This document shows positions 13,672-23,479 of a stretch of DNA of 64,000 nt, one piece after another. The stretch comes from Mycobacterium sp. 155. GTDB lineage: Bacteria > Actinomycetota > Actinomycetes > Mycobacteriales > Mycobacteriaceae. The stretch covers positions 930,001 through 994,000 of the forward strand of contig NZ_KB892705.1 of assembly GCF_000373905.1 (NCBI RefSeq), written 5' to 3'. Under the pieces are notes generated by a model. That model was not told the origin of the DNA, ran no database searches, and saw nothing but the letters and a program-made list of their open reading frames with translations. Each line of letters opens with the position of its first letter. Position 1 is the stretch's first letter. Position numbers and translations under genes: made by a program.

Positions 13672-14814
13672 TTGAGGCACGACCGCGCGCACCGGCCCAC
13701 AAGTCGTGTCAGGCGACCCGTTGCAGGCGCAATCGCGGGCTTGACCGTATTCACCGGCCTGCTCGCCGGCGCCGCGCAGGCCGACCCTGCGCAGGATGCT
13801 CTGGCAAAGCTCAATGAGCTATCCAGGCAGGCGGAGCAGACTACCGAGGCGATGCACTCGGCAGAGATCGACCTCAGTAAAAAGGTTGCAGCGCAAGAGG
13901 TTGCGGATAAGCAACATGCTGACGACGCGGCGGCCGTGGATACTTCCAAGGCGCAGCTTGCAACCTTTCAGACCGCGGTGGACAAGGTGGCTGCCGCCCA
14001 GTACATGGGTGGCCGGACGTCAGGCTTCGACGCGATGCTGACCGCCGATTCGCCGCAGCAGCTGATCGATCAGCTCGCCGTGCAACGGGTGATGGCCGCC
14101 GAGATGGCCGGGCAGATGCAGAGCTACCGCGAGGTGGGCAAGCAGGCTGCCGCCGCCGAGGCAGCGTCGGCCAAATCGGCCGCTGACGCCAAGACCGCGG
14201 CCGAGCAGGCCGCCGCGGTGCGGGCCGACCTGCAATCCAAGCAAAGCCGGTTGCAGGTGCAGATCGCCATCGTCAAGTCGCAGTACCAGGCCCTCACGCC
14301 CGGGCAGCGCGAGGCGCTCGCAGCTGCCCCGCCCGCACCGGTGGCCCCGCCGCCACCAGCTCCTGAGGCATTACCGCCCGCTCAGGATCCCAGTATCCAG
14401 GCCTCGGCACCCGACGGGGTTCCCCCCGGCGACGTAGCACCACCGGAGGCCGCGACACCCGGCGACAACGGGCATTCGGCAACCGTCATCCAGGCAGCCC
14501 TGAGCCGTATCGGCTCACCGTATTCCTGGGGCGCGGCCGGTCCCGGTTCGTTCGACTGCTCGGGTCTGGTGATGTGGTCGTTCCAGCAGGCCGGCATCTC
14601 ATTGCCGCATTCCAGCCAAGCCCTGGCCGCGGGCGGCCAGCCGGTGTCGATGGACCAAATCCAGCCCGGTGACCTGGTGACGTATTACTCGGACGCTTCG
14701 CATGTCGGCATCTATATCGGTGACGGAATGATGGTGCACGCGTCGACCTACGGCACCCCCGTTCGGGTCGCCCCGGTCAACAATGCGCCGATCTACGACA
14801 TTCGCCGGTACTGA
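13672..14814 (+). CDS. ripC: NlpC/P60 peptidoglycan endopeptidase RipC
   Basis: RipC (Rv2190c) is a secreted endopeptidase that cuts within peptidoglycan stem peptides during division; in mycobacteria it is linked to FtsEX control. The 380-residue product has a signal peptide (to about residue 35, ...AAQADP). A long coiled-coil domain (about 38-215) and a Pro-rich linker (about 220-265) precede the C-terminal NlpC/P60 domain. The catalytic set is visible: Cys296 in FDCSGLVMW, His344 in SHVGIYIGDG and His356. I chose TTG 13672 (MRHDRAHRP), preceded by AGGA at 7-nt spacing. An upstream GTG/ATG extension would place about 39 unlikely residues before the signal peptide. Confidence 0.93.
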   Translation: MRHDRAHRPTSRVRRPVAGAIAGLTVFTGLLAGAAQADPAQDALAKLNELSRQAEQTTEAMHSAEIDLSKKVAAQEVADKQHADDAAAVDTSKAQLATFQTAVDKVAAAQYMGGRTSGFDAMLTADSPQQLIDQLAVQRVMAAEMAGQMQSYREVGKQAAAAEAASAKSAADAKTAAEQAAAVRADLQSKQSRLQVQIAIVKSQYQALTPGQREALAAAPPAPVAPPPPAPEALPPAQDPSIQASAPDGVPPGDVAPPEAATPGDNGHSATVIQAALSRIGSPYSWGAAGPGSFDCSGLVMWSFQQAGISLPHSSQALAAGGQPVSMDQIQPGDLVTYYSDASHVGIYIGDGMMVHASTYGTPVRVAPVNNAPIYDIRRY

Positions 14815-15652
14815 CCTGTCCTTCTCTCGCTCGGTACTGGGCACCGCGCTACTGGTCGAACTGGTCGCCGCGGCCGCGGTGATCTGGTCGGCTGCGCCGC
14901 CCGCCCACTCCCCGCCGCTTGCGCAGTCGGCCCAGGCCGTGGTGAACATGTCTCCTACGGTCAGCGTCCCCCAGCCGGTGACGTCGGTGGTTCTGCCGGA
15001 CGGACGCACCGCACAGTTGCTCGGACTGGGTGGCGCACGCACCGCGAAGCTGCTCGGCCGCTTGGACACCGAGCTGGGTACCGCGGTGGCGGTGGTAACG
15101 GCGTTTTGGGGAGCCGATTGGCCGCACGACATCGTCATCGTCGTCGCCGGATCCGACGACCAGTTCCGCGTGCTGGCCGGTGGTGCTGAAGACATCGCCG
15201 CGACCACCACAGCCCAGCGCATCATGTTCGCCCCGGACGCTGCCAATATGAGCCCGTCAGCGTTACGAATCGTGCTGCGCCACGAGCTGTTCCACTACGC
15301 GGCCCGGGCCCGGACCGCGGCCGATGCGCCGCGCTGGCTCACCGAGGGCGTCGCCGACTATATCGGCCGCCCCGCCGAGGCCCTCCCGGGCCCGGCACGT
15401 GCTGCCGAGCTGGCCAAGTTGCCGACAGACGCCGAACTGGACTCGATCGGTGCCGATCGATCGCTGGCCTACGACCGGGCCTGGTGGTTCAGCCGCTACG
15501 TGGCCGACCGGTACGGCCCCGGTACGCTGCGCGAACTCTATTTGCGCGCCTGCGGATTCGGTCACCCCGATGTGGCCGAGGCGGTCCGTGAAGTGCTGGG
15601 AAGCGATCTCGCGGAGGTACTCGCCGGTTGGCGGCGATGGCTGAGCCGCTAA
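14783..15652 (+). CDS. Putative membrane-anchored gluzincin metalloprotease (Rv2189c-like)
   Basis: A 289-residue protein begins at ATG 14783, inside the last 32 bp of ripC in another frame; no later ATG/GTG before the membrane segment looks better. One hydrophobic segment (about 15-38) anchors it. The zinc motif HELFH is at residues 167-171, with a possible third ligand Glu188 in WLTEGVADY, a pattern of the peptidase MA-like gluzincins. The C terminus has the conserved substrate-cleft-like segment YDRAWWFSRYVADRYG. M. tuberculosis Rv2189c has the same position and is annotated as conserved hypothetical. Location beside ripC suggests an envelope role, but no substrate is known. Confidence 0.85.
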   Translation: MRRSTTFAGTDLSFSRSVLGTALLVELVAAAAVIWSAAPPAHSPPLAQSAQAVVNMSPTVSVPQPVTSVVLPDGRTAQLLGLGGARTAKLLGRLDTELGTAVAVVTAFWGADWPHDIVIVVAGSDDQFRVLAGGAEDIAATTTAQRIMFAPDAANMSPSALRIVLRHELFHYAARARTAADAPRWLTEGVADYIGRPAEALPGPARAAELAKLPTDAELDSIGADRSLAYDRAWWFSRYVADRYGPGTLRELYLRACGFGHPDVAEAVREVLGSDLAEVLAGWRRWLSR

Positions 15653-15683
15653 CCTGAACGCCAATGGGTAAGGTAACGGCGCA

Positions 15684-16820
15684 GTGACGCGGGTTCTGTT
15701 GGTCACCAACGATTTTCCGCCGCGTCGCGGTGGTATCCAGTCGTATCTCCAGGCGTTCGTCGAGCAGTTGGTGAGCTCGGGTGAGCATCAGTTGACGGTG
15801 TATGCGCCGAAATGGAAAGGCGCCGAGACCTATGACAACAAGGCGTCCGGCTACCACGTGGTGCGGCATCCCACCACGCTGATGATCCCGGAACCGACTG
15901 TCGCCACGCGCATGTGCGGGCTCATCGGCGAACACGACATCGATACCGTGTGGTTCGGCGCAGCCGCGCCGCTGGCTTTGCTTGGACCGTTGGCGCGGCG
16001 GGCCGGGGCGAGCCGGGTGGTGGCCAGCACCCACGGCCACGAGGTGGGTTGGTCGATGCTGCCGGTGGCCCGCAGCGCCCTGCGCCGCATCGGTGACGAC
16101 GCCGACATCGTGACGTTCGTCAGCCATTACACCCGGGGCCGGTTCGCGTCGGCGTTCGGGCCCGATGCTGCCCTCGAACACCTTCCGCCCGGGGTCGACA
16201 CCGACCGGTTCCAGCCCGACCCGGCGGCCCGCGCCGAGATGCGCAAGCGCTACGGCCTGGGTGGCAGCCCCGTAGTGGTGTGCCTATCGCGGCTGGTGCC
16301 GCGCAAGGGGCAGGACATGTTGATCCGGGCGCTACCGGCGATGCGGCAGCGGGTGCCCGGCACCATCCTCGTCATCGTCGGTAGCGGACCGTATCTGGAA
16401 AAGCTCAAGCAGCTCGCACACGGATGCGGAGTGGCCGAGCATGTGGTGTTCACGGGCGCGGTACCGGGCGACGAACTGCCCGCTCACCACGCAATGGCTG
16501 ACGTGTTCGCGATGCCGTGCCGCACCCGGGGCGCGGGGCTGGATGTCGAGGGGCTCGGCATCGTCTACCTGGAGGCGTCGGCATGTGGCGTGCCGGTGGT
16601 CGCCGGAACCTCCGGTGGGGCACCGGAAACCGTGCTCGACGGACAGACCGGCGCCGTCGTCGACGGCACCGACGTCAGCGCGATCGCCACCGCGGTCGGT
16701 GATCTGCTGGCGGACCCGGGGCGGGCCGCCGCCATGGGCGTGGCGGGTCGACACTGGGTCATGGACAACTGGCAGTGGCGGGCCAAGGGGGCCCGCCTCG
16801 CCGAGCTGCTGACCGGCTGA
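15684..16820 (+). CDS. pimB: GDP-mannose-dependent PIM mannosyltransferase PimB
   Basis: PimB (Rv2188c, also PimB') adds the second mannose to monoacylated PIM1 at the cytoplasmic face of the membrane, an early step to PIM, LM and LAM. The 378-residue protein is a GT-B, GT4 family enzyme. The N-terminal acceptor domain has the Gly-rich loop FPPRRGGIQSY (about 12-22). The C-terminal donor domain contains LVPRKGQDMLI and the EX7E motif at Glu289 and Glu297 in DVEGLGIVYLEA. The start is GTG 15684. It follows the Rv2189c-like gene after 31 bp and converges on fadD15 with a 22-bp gap. Confidence 0.95.
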   Translation: MTRVLLVTNDFPPRRGGIQSYLQAFVEQLVSSGEHQLTVYAPKWKGAETYDNKASGYHVVRHPTTLMIPEPTVATRMCGLIGEHDIDTVWFGAAAPLALLGPLARRAGASRVVASTHGHEVGWSMLPVARSALRRIGDDADIVTFVSHYTRGRFASAFGPDAALEHLPPGVDTDRFQPDPAARAEMRKRYGLGGSPVVVCLSRLVPRKGQDMLIRALPAMRQRVPGTILVIVGSGPYLEKLKQLAHGCGVAEHVVFTGAVPGDELPAHHAMADVFAMPCRTRGAGLDVEGLGIVYLEASACGVPVVAGTSGGAPETVLDGQTGAVVDGTDVSAIATAVGDLLADPGRAAAMGVAGRHWVMDNWQWRAKGARLAELLTG

Positions 16821-16842
16821 GTTCAGTGCCCGCTCGCGGCGC

Positions 16843-18639
16843 TCAGCTGTAGAGCGCCGCGATGTCGTCTGCGAACTTCTCCGCGACGACCTTGCGCTTG
16901 ACCTTCAGCGTGGGTGTCAGCTCGCCTGTCTCCTCGGTGAAGTCCACCGGCAGGATACGGAACTTGCGGATGGCCTCGGCCTTGGACACCGCCTCGTCGG
17001 CCTCCTTCACCGCCAGGTCGATCTCGGCAACCAGATCCGGATCGTCGGTCAAGTCCGCCACAGTTGCCGTGGCGTCCTTGCCGTTGCGCTGCTTCCAGCC
17101 CTCGAACGCCTCCGGGTCGATGGTGATCAGCGCGGCGATGAAGGGCTGCTGGTCGCCGACACACATGGCTTGGCTGATCAGCGGGTGCGCCCGCAGCCGG
17201 TCTTCCAGGATGGCGGGGGCGACGTTCTTGCCGCCCGCGGTGACGATGATCTCCTTCTTGCGGCCCACGATGGTCAGGAAGCCGTCGTCGTCGATGGAGC
17301 CGAGATCGCCCGTGTGGAACCAGCCGTCCTGGATGGCCTCGGCCGTGGCCTGCTCGTTGTTCCAGTAACCGTTGAACACCACGCCGCCCTTGACCAGCAA
17401 CTCGCCGTCATCGAAGAGCCGCATGCTGTTGCCGGACAACAACTTTCCAACCGAGCCGATCTTGAGCGCACCGACCTGGTTGACGGTGATGGCCGCGCTG
17501 GTCTCGGTCAGCCCGTAGCCCTCGTAGATGGTCAGGCCGACGCCGCGGTAGAAGTGCCCGAGCCGCGCGCCCAGCGGTGCGCCGCCGGAGATCGAGGCGC
17601 GGCAGTCTCCGCCGAGCGCCGCCCGCAGCTTGCCGTACACCAGCTTGTCGAACAGCGCGTGCTTGACCTTGAGCACCAGGCTTGCACCGCCGGCGTCGAG
17701 GGCCTGGCTGTATTCAATCGCAGTGGCCACGGCCTGGTCGAAGATCCAGCCCTTGCCGTCGTTGCGGGCATTCTGCTCGGCGGTGTTGTACACCTTCTCG
17801 AACACGCGCGGCACCGACACCACCAGCGTCGGCTTGAACACCCCGAACATCGGGACCAGGTTCTTGATGTCGCTGCTGAACCCGAGCGCCACCTTGTTGG
17901 TGAACGCGGCGACGGTGATCGCCCGCGACAGCACATGGGCCAGCGGCAGGAACACCAGCATCCGTTGGCCCTTGGTCAACAGGGCCGGGAACGCAGCCTT
18001 GGCGCCGTGGATCTCGGAGAGCAGGTTGGCGTGGGTGAGCTCGCAGCCCTTGGGTAGACCGGTGGTACCCGAGGTGTAGATCAGTGTGGCCGGGTCGGAC
18101 GATTTGACCGCGGCGAGACGTGTTTCGAATTCGCCGGGGTCGACGGAGGCGCCGGCTTCGGCCAGTCTGTCGAGTGCGGCGGGGCCGGTGCCCTCGATGC
18201 GCAGCACCTTGCGCACGGTGGGCACCTGATCGTGTAACTGCTCGACGCGTTCGGCGTGCGCGTCGGTTTCGGCGATCACCAGTACCGCCGAGGAGTTGTC
18301 CAGCACGTGGCGGATCTGCTCGGCCGCCGAGGTCTCGTAGATCGGCACAGTGACCGCGCCGATGGACAGGATGGCGAAGTCGATGATCGGCCACTCGTAA
18401 CGGGTCGCGGACAGGATCGCCACCCGGTCACCGGGCTGTACCCCTTCGGCGATCAAACCCAAAGCGGTCGAACGGATCTGCGCCGCGGCCTGGGCACATG
18501 TGACGTCGGTCCAGGCGCCGTCGACCAGACGCTGGAAGATGGCGTAGTGGGGGTCGTCGCGCTCATGGGTGTAGACGGCATCGACGACGGTGTCATGCTC
18601 GCCGATCTGGAACGATGCCGGAACGCTGTACTCACGCAC
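16843..18639 (-). CDS. fadD15: Long-chain fatty acid-CoA ligase FadD15
   Basis: This 598-residue adenylate-forming enzyme should activate long-chain fatty acids with ATP and CoA. The ATP motif [11 protein letters not shown] is at residues 188-198. Later motifs [25 protein letters not shown] and [17 protein letters not shown] are those of acyl-CoA synthetases. Start is GTG 18639 ([11 protein letters not shown]). Gene order (pimB, fadD15, two START-domain genes, ArsA-like ATPase) is that of M. tuberculosis Rv2188c-Rv2184c, which fixes the name. It is divergent from the next gene across 98 bp. Substrate chain length cannot be read from the sequence. Confidence 0.94.
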   Translation of the reverse strand: MREYSVPASFQIGEHDTVVDAVYTHERDDPHYAIFQRLVDGAWTDVTCAQAAAQIRSTALGLIAEGVQPGDRVAILSATRYEWPIIDFAILSIGAVTVPIYETSAAEQIRHVLDNSSAVLVIAETDAHAERVEQLHDQVPTVRKVLRIEGTGPAALDRLAEAGASVDPGEFETRLAAVKSSDPATLIYTSGTTGLPKGCELTHANLLSEIHGAKAAFPALLTKGQRMLVFLPLAHVLSRAITVAAFTNKVALGFSSDIKNLVPMFGVFKPTLVVSVPRVFEKVYNTAEQNARNDGKGWIFDQAVATAIEYSQALDAGGASLVLKVKHALFDKLVYGKLRAALGGDCRASISGGAPLGARLGHFYRGVGLTIYEGYGLTETSAAITVNQVGALKIGSVGKLLSGNSMRLFDDGELLVKGGVVFNGYWNNEQATAEAIQDGWFHTGDLGSIDDDGFLTIVGRKKEIIVTAGGKNVAPAILEDRLRAHPLISQAMCVGDQQPFIAALITIDPEAFEGWKQRNGKDATATVADLTDDPDLVAEIDLAVKEADEAVSKAEAIRKFRILPVDFTEETGELTPTLKVKRKVVAEKFADDIAALYS

Positions 18640-18737
18640 GATCTGGGCCCCTTAGTCGCCGATGGCGGAACTTCCGCGCGCCAAGCCTAGTCGGCCGCGT
18701 GGGTCACCCGGCAGCGCATGTGTGAAGCTAGTTGCCC

Positions 18738-19127
18738 ATGAACAGCGTCCAGATCGCGGATGAGACCTTCATTTGCGCCGATCCTGCCGATGTCGGGCGT
18801 GCCGTGGCCGATGCCGTCGACTGGCGGCGCTGGTGGCCGGACTTGCAGCTCACGGTCATCGAGGACCGGGCCGAGAAGGGACAGCGCTGGACCGTGGCCG
18901 GCGCCCTGACCGGCACCATGGAAGTCTGGCTCGAAGAGGTGCTCGACGGCGTGATCCTGCATTACTTCCTGCATGCTGAACCCGCGGGCGCCGCGGCATG
19001 GGAGCTGGCCAAGATGGATCTGGCCAAGATGAATCATCGGCGCCGGGTGGCGGGCAAGGTGATGGCGTTCGAGCTCAAGCAGCGGTTGGAGGCATCCCGG
19101 CCGATCGGGGTTTCCCGCCTGGCCTGA
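18738..19127 (+). CDS. START/SRPBCC-like protein (Rv2186c-like)
   Basis: A 129-residue protein from ATG 18738 has the same length I recall for Rv2186c. An in-frame TTG two codons earlier is less likely. The pattern of alternating strands with VDWRRWWPDLQLTVIE and a final helix (NHRRRVAGKVMAFELKQRL) suggests a START/SRPBCC fold, a hydrophobic-ligand cup. No catalytic residues are recognisable. It is followed 79 bp later by a second, clearer SRPBCC gene, then by the ArsA-like ATPase, so the three probably form one operon. The ligand is unknown; linkage to fadD15 makes a lipid plausible but this is inference. Confidence 0.85.
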   Translation: MNSVQIADETFICADPADVGRAVADAVDWRRWWPDLQLTVIEDRAEKGQRWTVAGALTGTMEVWLEEVLDGVILHYFLHAEPAGAAAWELAKMDLAKMNHRRRVAGKVMAFELKQRLEASRPIGVSRLA

Positions 19128-19206
19128 CAATGGGTCGCAAACGATTCGGGGGAGTAGATTTCTCCGCGAGAGCGGTAGCTCCGTGTGGCGGGGAGAAGGG
19201 CGTGCA

Positions 19207-19644
19207 GTGGCCGACAAGACGGCGCAGACCATCTATATCGAGGCCGATCCATCGACGGTGATCGACGTCATCGCCGATATCGAGTCCTATCCGGAGTGGG
19301 TGGCCGAATACAAGGAGACCGAGGTTCTCGAAGTCTATGAGAACGGCCTGCCGAAAAAGGCCCGGCTGGTACTCGATGCGGCGGTGCTCAAGGACACCAT
19401 GGTGTTGTCCTACGTGTGGCCCGCCGACCGCACATCGGTGAGTTGGACGCTGGTGTCGAGTTCGTTGCTGCGTGCGCTGGATGGCACATATCGGCTGGCG
19501 CCCAAGGGATCCGGTACGGATGTCACCTATGAACTTTCGGTCGATCTGATCATCCCGATGATCGGGCTGCTCAAGCGGAAGGCTGAGCGGCGGCTCACCG
19601 ACACCGCGTTGAAAGACCTCAAGAAGCGAGTCGAGGTGCACTGA
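19207..19644 (+). CDS. SRPBCC/cyclase-dehydrase protein (TB16.3-like)
   Basis: The 145-residue product starts at GTG 19207 (MADKTAQTIYIEADP), matching the N terminus of M. tuberculosis TB16.3 (Rv2185c) as I recall it. It has the polyketide cyclase/START-like fold: opening strand TIYIEADPSTV, helix DVIADIESYPEWV, strand-rich centre (SVSWTLVSSSLLRALDGTYRL), and a long closing helix (MIGLLKRKAERRLTDTALKDLKKRVE). Such proteins bind hydrophobic ligands or act as coenzyme Q10-binding-type chaperones. No catalytic residue is visible. The ATPase gene starts at once after its stop. Confidence 0.9.
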   Translation: MADKTAQTIYIEADPSTVIDVIADIESYPEWVAEYKETEVLEVYENGLPKKARLVLDAAVLKDTMVLSYVWPADRTSVSWTLVSSSLLRALDGTYRLAPKGSGTDVTYELSVDLIIPMIGLLKRKAERRLTDTALKDLKKRVEVH

Positions 19645-19645
19645 C

Positions 19646-20896
19646 CTGAGCGGTGATCGTGCGCGGATCAGCCTGTTCGTCGGTAAGGGCGGGGTGGGCA
19701 AGTCGACGCTGGCAACCGCGACCGCGGTGCGTGACGCCCGAGCCGGGCTACGCGTGCTCATCGTCTCGACCGACCAGGCGCATTCGACGGGTGACGTGCT
19801 CGGCACGGTGCTGAGCCCGACTGGGCAACGAGCCCCCACCAGGGTCTTGGCCGACGACGCCGATATCGGTGGCGGATTCCTGGATGCGCTGGCGCTTGAC
19901 ACCCTGGCTCTGCTGGAGGCCCACTGGGTCGAGATCGCCGCCGTGCTCTCGGCGCGGTTCGGTGAATCGGATCTGGGCGATGTTGCGCCCGAGGAGCTTT
20001 CGGCGCTGCCCGGAATTCAGGAAGTGCTCGGTCTGTACGAGGTGGGTGAACTCGCCGCATCAGGTCGGTGGGACCACGTCGTGGTGGACTGCGCCTCGAC
20101 GGCCGATGCGTTGCGGATGCTCACGCTGCCGGCTGCGTTCGGGCTGTACCTAGAGCGGGCCTGGCCTCGGCACCGCCGGTTGTCCGGCGGTGCCGATGAT
20201 CCCGCGACGACAGCCATCGTGGCGTTGCTGGAGCGCATCGACGCCGGCGTCTCCGAACTCGGGGCCATGATCACCGACGGCATCCGGGTGAGCGCCCATC
20301 TGGTGCTCACGGCAGAACGTGTGGTCGCCGCCGAGGCGGTGCGCACACTGGGTTCGCTGGCGCTGATGGGTGTTGGTGTGGCGGAAGTCATCGTCAATCA
20401 GGTTTTGGTGCAGGATGATTCGTTCGAATACTCGAACCTTCCGGCGCATCCGGCGTTCGACTGGTACTCCGAGCGGATCGCCGAGCAGCAGGCGGTGCTC
20501 GACGAACTCGACGCGAACATCGGCGACGTGCAGCTCGTGATGGTGCCGCACCTCCCAGGTGAACCGATAGGCCCCAAGGCGTTGGGGGAGCTGTTGGAGT
20601 GCGCTCGCAGGCGTGACGGGTCGCCGCCGCCGGAGCCGTTGCGCCCGGTGGTGGACCGGGAATCAGGCTCTGGGCTCGAGGCGGTATACCGGCTGCGGCT
20701 AGAGTTGCCGCAGGTCGACTCATCCGCGCTGACGCTTGGCCGGGTCGACGACGACTTGATCATCGGTGTTTCAGGTGTGCGACGCCGGGTTCGGTTGGCG
20801 TCCGTGCTGCGGCGGTGCACCGTGGCGGGCGCGCAGTTGCGAGGCAGTGAGCTGACGGTGCGATTTCGACCGAACCCGGAGGTATGGCCTGTATGA
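19646..20896 (+). CDS. ArsA/GET3-like P-loop ATPase, probable CTG start (Rv2184c-like)
   Basis: This protein (416 residues as annotated) belongs to the ArsA/Get3 ATPase class. It has the deviant Walker A GKGGVGKST at residues 13-21, a switch I-like VSTDQAHS and a switch II-like VVVDCASTADALRM. The frame is blocked by TGA at 19610. No ATG, GTG or TTG lies between that stop and the P-loop: the first such codon (GTG 19694) falls inside the P-loop and would remove its first lysine. The best remaining start is CTG 19646, 1 bp after the preceding stop and about 10 nt after GAGG. Role is unknown; tail-anchored protein or metalloid handling is known only for distant relatives. Confidence 0.85.
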   Translation: MSGDRARISLFVGKGGVGKSTLATATAVRDARAGLRVLIVSTDQAHSTGDVLGTVLSPTGQRAPTRVLADDADIGGGFLDALALDTLALLEAHWVEIAAVLSARFGESDLGDVAPEELSALPGIQEVLGLYEVGELAASGRWDHVVVDCASTADALRMLTLPAAFGLYLERAWPRHRRLSGGADDPATTAIVALLERIDAGVSELGAMITDGIRVSAHLVLTAERVVAAEAVRTLGSLALMGVGVAEVIVNQVLVQDDSFEYSNLPAHPAFDWYSERIAEQQAVLDELDANIGDVQLVMVPHLPGEPIGPKALGELLECARRRDGSPPPEPLRPVVDRESGSGLEAVYRLRLELPQVDSSALTLGRVDDDLIIGVSGVRRRVRLASVLRRCTVAGAQLRGSELTVRFRPNPEVWPV

Positions 20897-21276
20897 GTGG
20901 GTCTCATCCCGACCTGGGCCCGGAACTACGGCAGCTGGCGCAGGCCATCCTGGACCGCATCGACCCTGCAGTGCGGCTCGCAGCGGCCGGGTTGGCGGCA
21001 AGTGCTGCCGGAGAACCGGGCAAATGCCAGCAGGTGTGGTGCCCGGTGTGTGCGCTGGTGGCGTTGATCAACGGTGAAGAGCATCCGCTGCTAGGGGTCG
21101 TCGCGGAGCACAGCGTGGCGCTGTTGACGGTGGTTCGGGCGATGCTCGACAACGATGGCGAGGACCCGACTGGACCGCCAGAACCTGACGGCGGGTCGGA
21201 TACTCCGCCGCCCGACGGTGCGCCATCATCAGGGCCCGGCCGGTACCAGCGTATTTCCGTCACTGTGGAGGATTGA
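20893..21276 (+). CDS. Conserved hypothetical protein with CxxC motif (Rv2183c-like)
   Basis: ATG 20893 overlaps the ATPase stop as ATGA, giving 127 residues; an in-frame ATG three codons earlier is possible. The first 85 residues are helical and contain CQQVWCPVCALVALINGE, with three cysteines (Cys-x4-Cys-x2-Cys) that might bind a metal. The tail (about 88-120) is an acidic Pro/Gly/Asp-rich, probably disordered stretch. Coupling to the ArsA-like gene suggests a partner protein; M. tuberculosis Rv2183c sits in the same place. Function unknown. Confidence 0.85.
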   Translation: MSGSHPDLGPELRQLAQAILDRIDPAVRLAAAGLAASAAGEPGKCQQVWCPVCALVALINGEEHPLLGVVAEHSVALLTVVRAMLDNDGEDPTGPPEPDGGSDTPPPDGAPSSGPGRYQRISVTVED

Positions 21277-21361
21277 GACCGTCTCCGCGGACGGGCGGTC
21301 CGGTGGTAGGCGCCACGACCCCTGGGTACAGTTGTCCGAGAGCATCCGATGGGGAGGGTCC

Positions 21362-22090
21362 ATGTGGTACTGGCTTTTCAAGTTCATCTTCATGGGACCC
21401 TTGCTGTTCCTCCTCGGTCGACCGAAAGTCACTGGGCTTGAACATGTTCCGACGTCGGGTGCGGTGATCCTGGCCAGCAACCATCTGGCGGTGGCAGACA
21501 GTTTCTACCTGCCGCTCGTGGTCAGTCGCCGGATCACCTTCTTGGCCAAGGCGGAGTACTTCACCGGAACGGGTATCAAAGGCTGGTGCACCAGGTGGTT
21601 CTACACGGTGGCCGGTCAGGTGCCGATCGACCGCACCGATGCCGATTCGGCGCAGAGTGCGTTGAGGACCGCGGAGCGGATCCTCAGCGAGGGCAAGTTG
21701 CTCGGGATGTACCCCGAGGGCACGCGGTCCCCGGATGGTCGGCTGTACAAGGGCAAGACAGGTCTGGCTCGGCTGGCGCTGGAGACCGGCGTTCCGGTGA
21801 TTCCGGTCGCGATGGTCGGGACCGATGTGGTCAATCCGCCCGGAAGCAAGATGTGGCGGTTCGGCCGGGTCGAGGTGCGCATCGGTAAGCCGATGGATTT
21901 CAGTCGGTTCGACGGACTGGCCGGCAATCGTTTCATCGAGCGCGCCGTGATCGACGAGGTGATGTACGAGCTGATGGGCCTGTCGGGCCAGGAATACGTC
22001 GATCTCTACGCCGCCGACGTCAAGGAGAACGCTCCGAGCGCTGCGGTGGGCAATCCGGCGGCGCGACTCCCGCAGGCAGCCGCCGGCTGA
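21362..22090 (+). CDS. PlsC-family 1-acylglycerol-3-phosphate acyltransferase (Rv2182c-like)
   Basis: This 242-residue enzyme should transfer an acyl chain to lysophosphatidic acid or a related lysophospholipid at the membrane. The catalytic HxxxxD motif is His41-Asp46 in SNHLAVADSF. The phosphate-binding EGTR motif is at residues 119-122 in MYPEGTRSPDG, and block IV is PVIPVAMVGTD. A hydrophobic N terminus (about 3-20) is the membrane contact. Start ATG 21362 is preceded by GGGGAGGGTCC. It follows the Rv2183c-like gene by 85 bp and converges on mptC with a 9-bp gap. The acceptor (phosphatidate versus another envelope lipid) is not determined. Confidence 0.93.
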   Translation: MWYWLFKFIFMGPLLFLLGRPKVTGLEHVPTSGAVILASNHLAVADSFYLPLVVSRRITFLAKAEYFTGTGIKGWCTRWFYTVAGQVPIDRTDADSAQSALRTAERILSEGKLLGMYPEGTRSPDGRLYKGKTGLARLALETGVPVIPVAMVGTDVVNPPGSKMWRFGRVEVRIGKPMDFSRFDGLAGNRFIERAVIDEVMYELMGLSGQEYVDLYAADVKENAPSAAVGNPAARLPQAAAG

Positions 22091-22099
22091 GCCGGCAGT

Positions 22100-23395
22100 T
22101 CAGTGATAGGACGCGACAGTCGCTTCGGCGGTCCGGTTCCCGGTGCGGCTCGCCGACGTCAGCCCCGTCACGACGATCACGGCCAGTGCCCACCACACGT
22201 AGGAGCAGCCGACCAGCTGCCGCCACAGTGACGCCGCGGTCTCGTGGTGCGGGGACATCAACGTGATGGGCGTCCAGATCATCAACGCGATCCCGGCCGC
22301 CGTCACCACGGCGAGCAGGGTATTGCGCCGACGGTAGGCGGTTATACCCGTCACCAGCAGGGCAGGCAGGGTCCAGACCCAGTGGTGCGACCACGACACC
22401 GGGGAGACGACCAGCCCGAACATCGCCACGCAGATCAATGCCAGCATCGACGAGGCGTCGGCCTCGTCAGGATTGCCCGTGGCGACGCGTAGTGATCGGC
22501 GAGCGGCCCACACGGTCAGCGCCAGCACCGCGAGGCAGGCCAGTACCCACAGCACGAACCGTGGCTCCTCGCTGAGCCCAAGGCGAGCCAGTACGCCTGC
22601 GATGTTCTGGTTGGTGTTCAGCGTGGCGGTGCCGATGCGGTCGGTGTTGCGGACGGTTTCGGTCCAGTACTCCTTGGAGTCCCTGGCGGCCAGTGCGAAA
22701 CCGGCGAGTGTGGCGATGATGGTCGAGCCGGCGGTCCACAACAGCGTGCGGACGTCGCGGCGCAGCAGGAAGTACAGCAGGAACACGGCAGGGGTGAGTT
22801 TGACTGCGATGGCCAGGCCCAGCAGGATGCCGCGTGGCCATGGAGTGCGGCGCGGTACGCAGTCGGCGATGACCAGCGTCATCAGCACGACGTTGATCTG
22901 GCCGAACTCGAAGTTTGACCGGATCGGTTCGAGGTAGATCACCGAGGGCGCGACCACCGCGGCTGCCAGCCAGCAGCGGCGCAGCCAGGCCGGTTCGGAC
23001 GTGACCGTGGTGTGTGGCCACACATTCAACCTGGTCAGCACCATGACGGTCGAGGCGATCAGCAGCACCAGCGTCGTCAGCGTGATCGCGGCGCTGGCGG
23101 CAGGCAGTGGCAGCCAGGCGAACGGCGCGAACGAGATGGCCGCCAGCGGGGGATAGGTGAACGGTAGATCCAGCCCACCCTGGGTGTGGAAGATCGCGCC
23201 GTCGGAGTACAGCGGCTGACCGTCCAACCAGGCCCGTCCACCCATCCGGTAGACGTCGATATCGATGCGGTAGGGAGTGTGTCCCAGCAGCTTGTAACCC
23301 GCCCAGGCCAGCGCCGACACAGTCAGCAGCTGGAAAACTCGCCATGCGATGGTCGGTGCCCAACCAGCCCAGCCGGGCGCCTGCCGCTTACTCAT
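22100..23395 (-). CDS. mptC: GT87 alpha-(1->2)-mannosyltransferase MptC
   Basis: MptC (Rv2181) uses polyprenyl-phosphomannose on the outer membrane face to add alpha-1,2 mannose branches to lipomannan and the caps of lipoarabinomannan. The 431-residue protein is a GT-C, DUF2029/GT87 enzyme with about ten membrane helices. The first extracellular loop has the acidic motif [11 protein letters not shown] (about residues 43-53), including the Asp expected for catalysis in this fold. Other family blocks are [18 protein letters not shown] and [15 protein letters not shown]. It is divergent from the following membrane protein across 84 bp. Confidence 0.92.
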   Translation of the reverse strand: MSKRQAPGWAGWAPTIAWRVFQLLTVSALAWAGYKLLGHTPYRIDIDVYRMGGRAWLDGQPLYSDGAIFHTQGGLDLPFTYPPLAAISFAPFAWLPLPAASAAITLTTLVLLIASTVMVLTRLNVWPHTTVTSEPAWLRRCWLAAAVVAPSVIYLEPIRSNFEFGQINVVLMTLVIADCVPRRTPWPRGILLGLAIAVKLTPAVFLLYFLLRRDVRTLLWTAGSTIIATLAGFALAARDSKEYWTETVRNTDRIGTATLNTNQNIAGVLARLGLSEEPRFVLWVLACLAVLALTVWAARRSLRVATGNPDEADASSMLALICVAMFGLVVSPVSWSHHWVWTLPALLVTGITAYRRRNTLLAVVTAAGIALMIWTPITLMSPHHETAASLWRQLVGCSYVWWALAVIVVTGLTSASRTGNRTAEATVASYH

Positions 23396-23479
23396 GTCGT
23401 CAACAGACTATCGGTGGCTACCGGACACGGGTGCATCCACGGCCCTGAGGCGCTCCGCCCGAGCGTAAGTTTTCTCAGC

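Noticed and set aside
20893..21276. Zinc-ribbon assignment for the Rv2183c-like protein
   Set aside because: Only three cysteines in one cluster are visible, with no fourth ligand; a metal site cannot be claimed.
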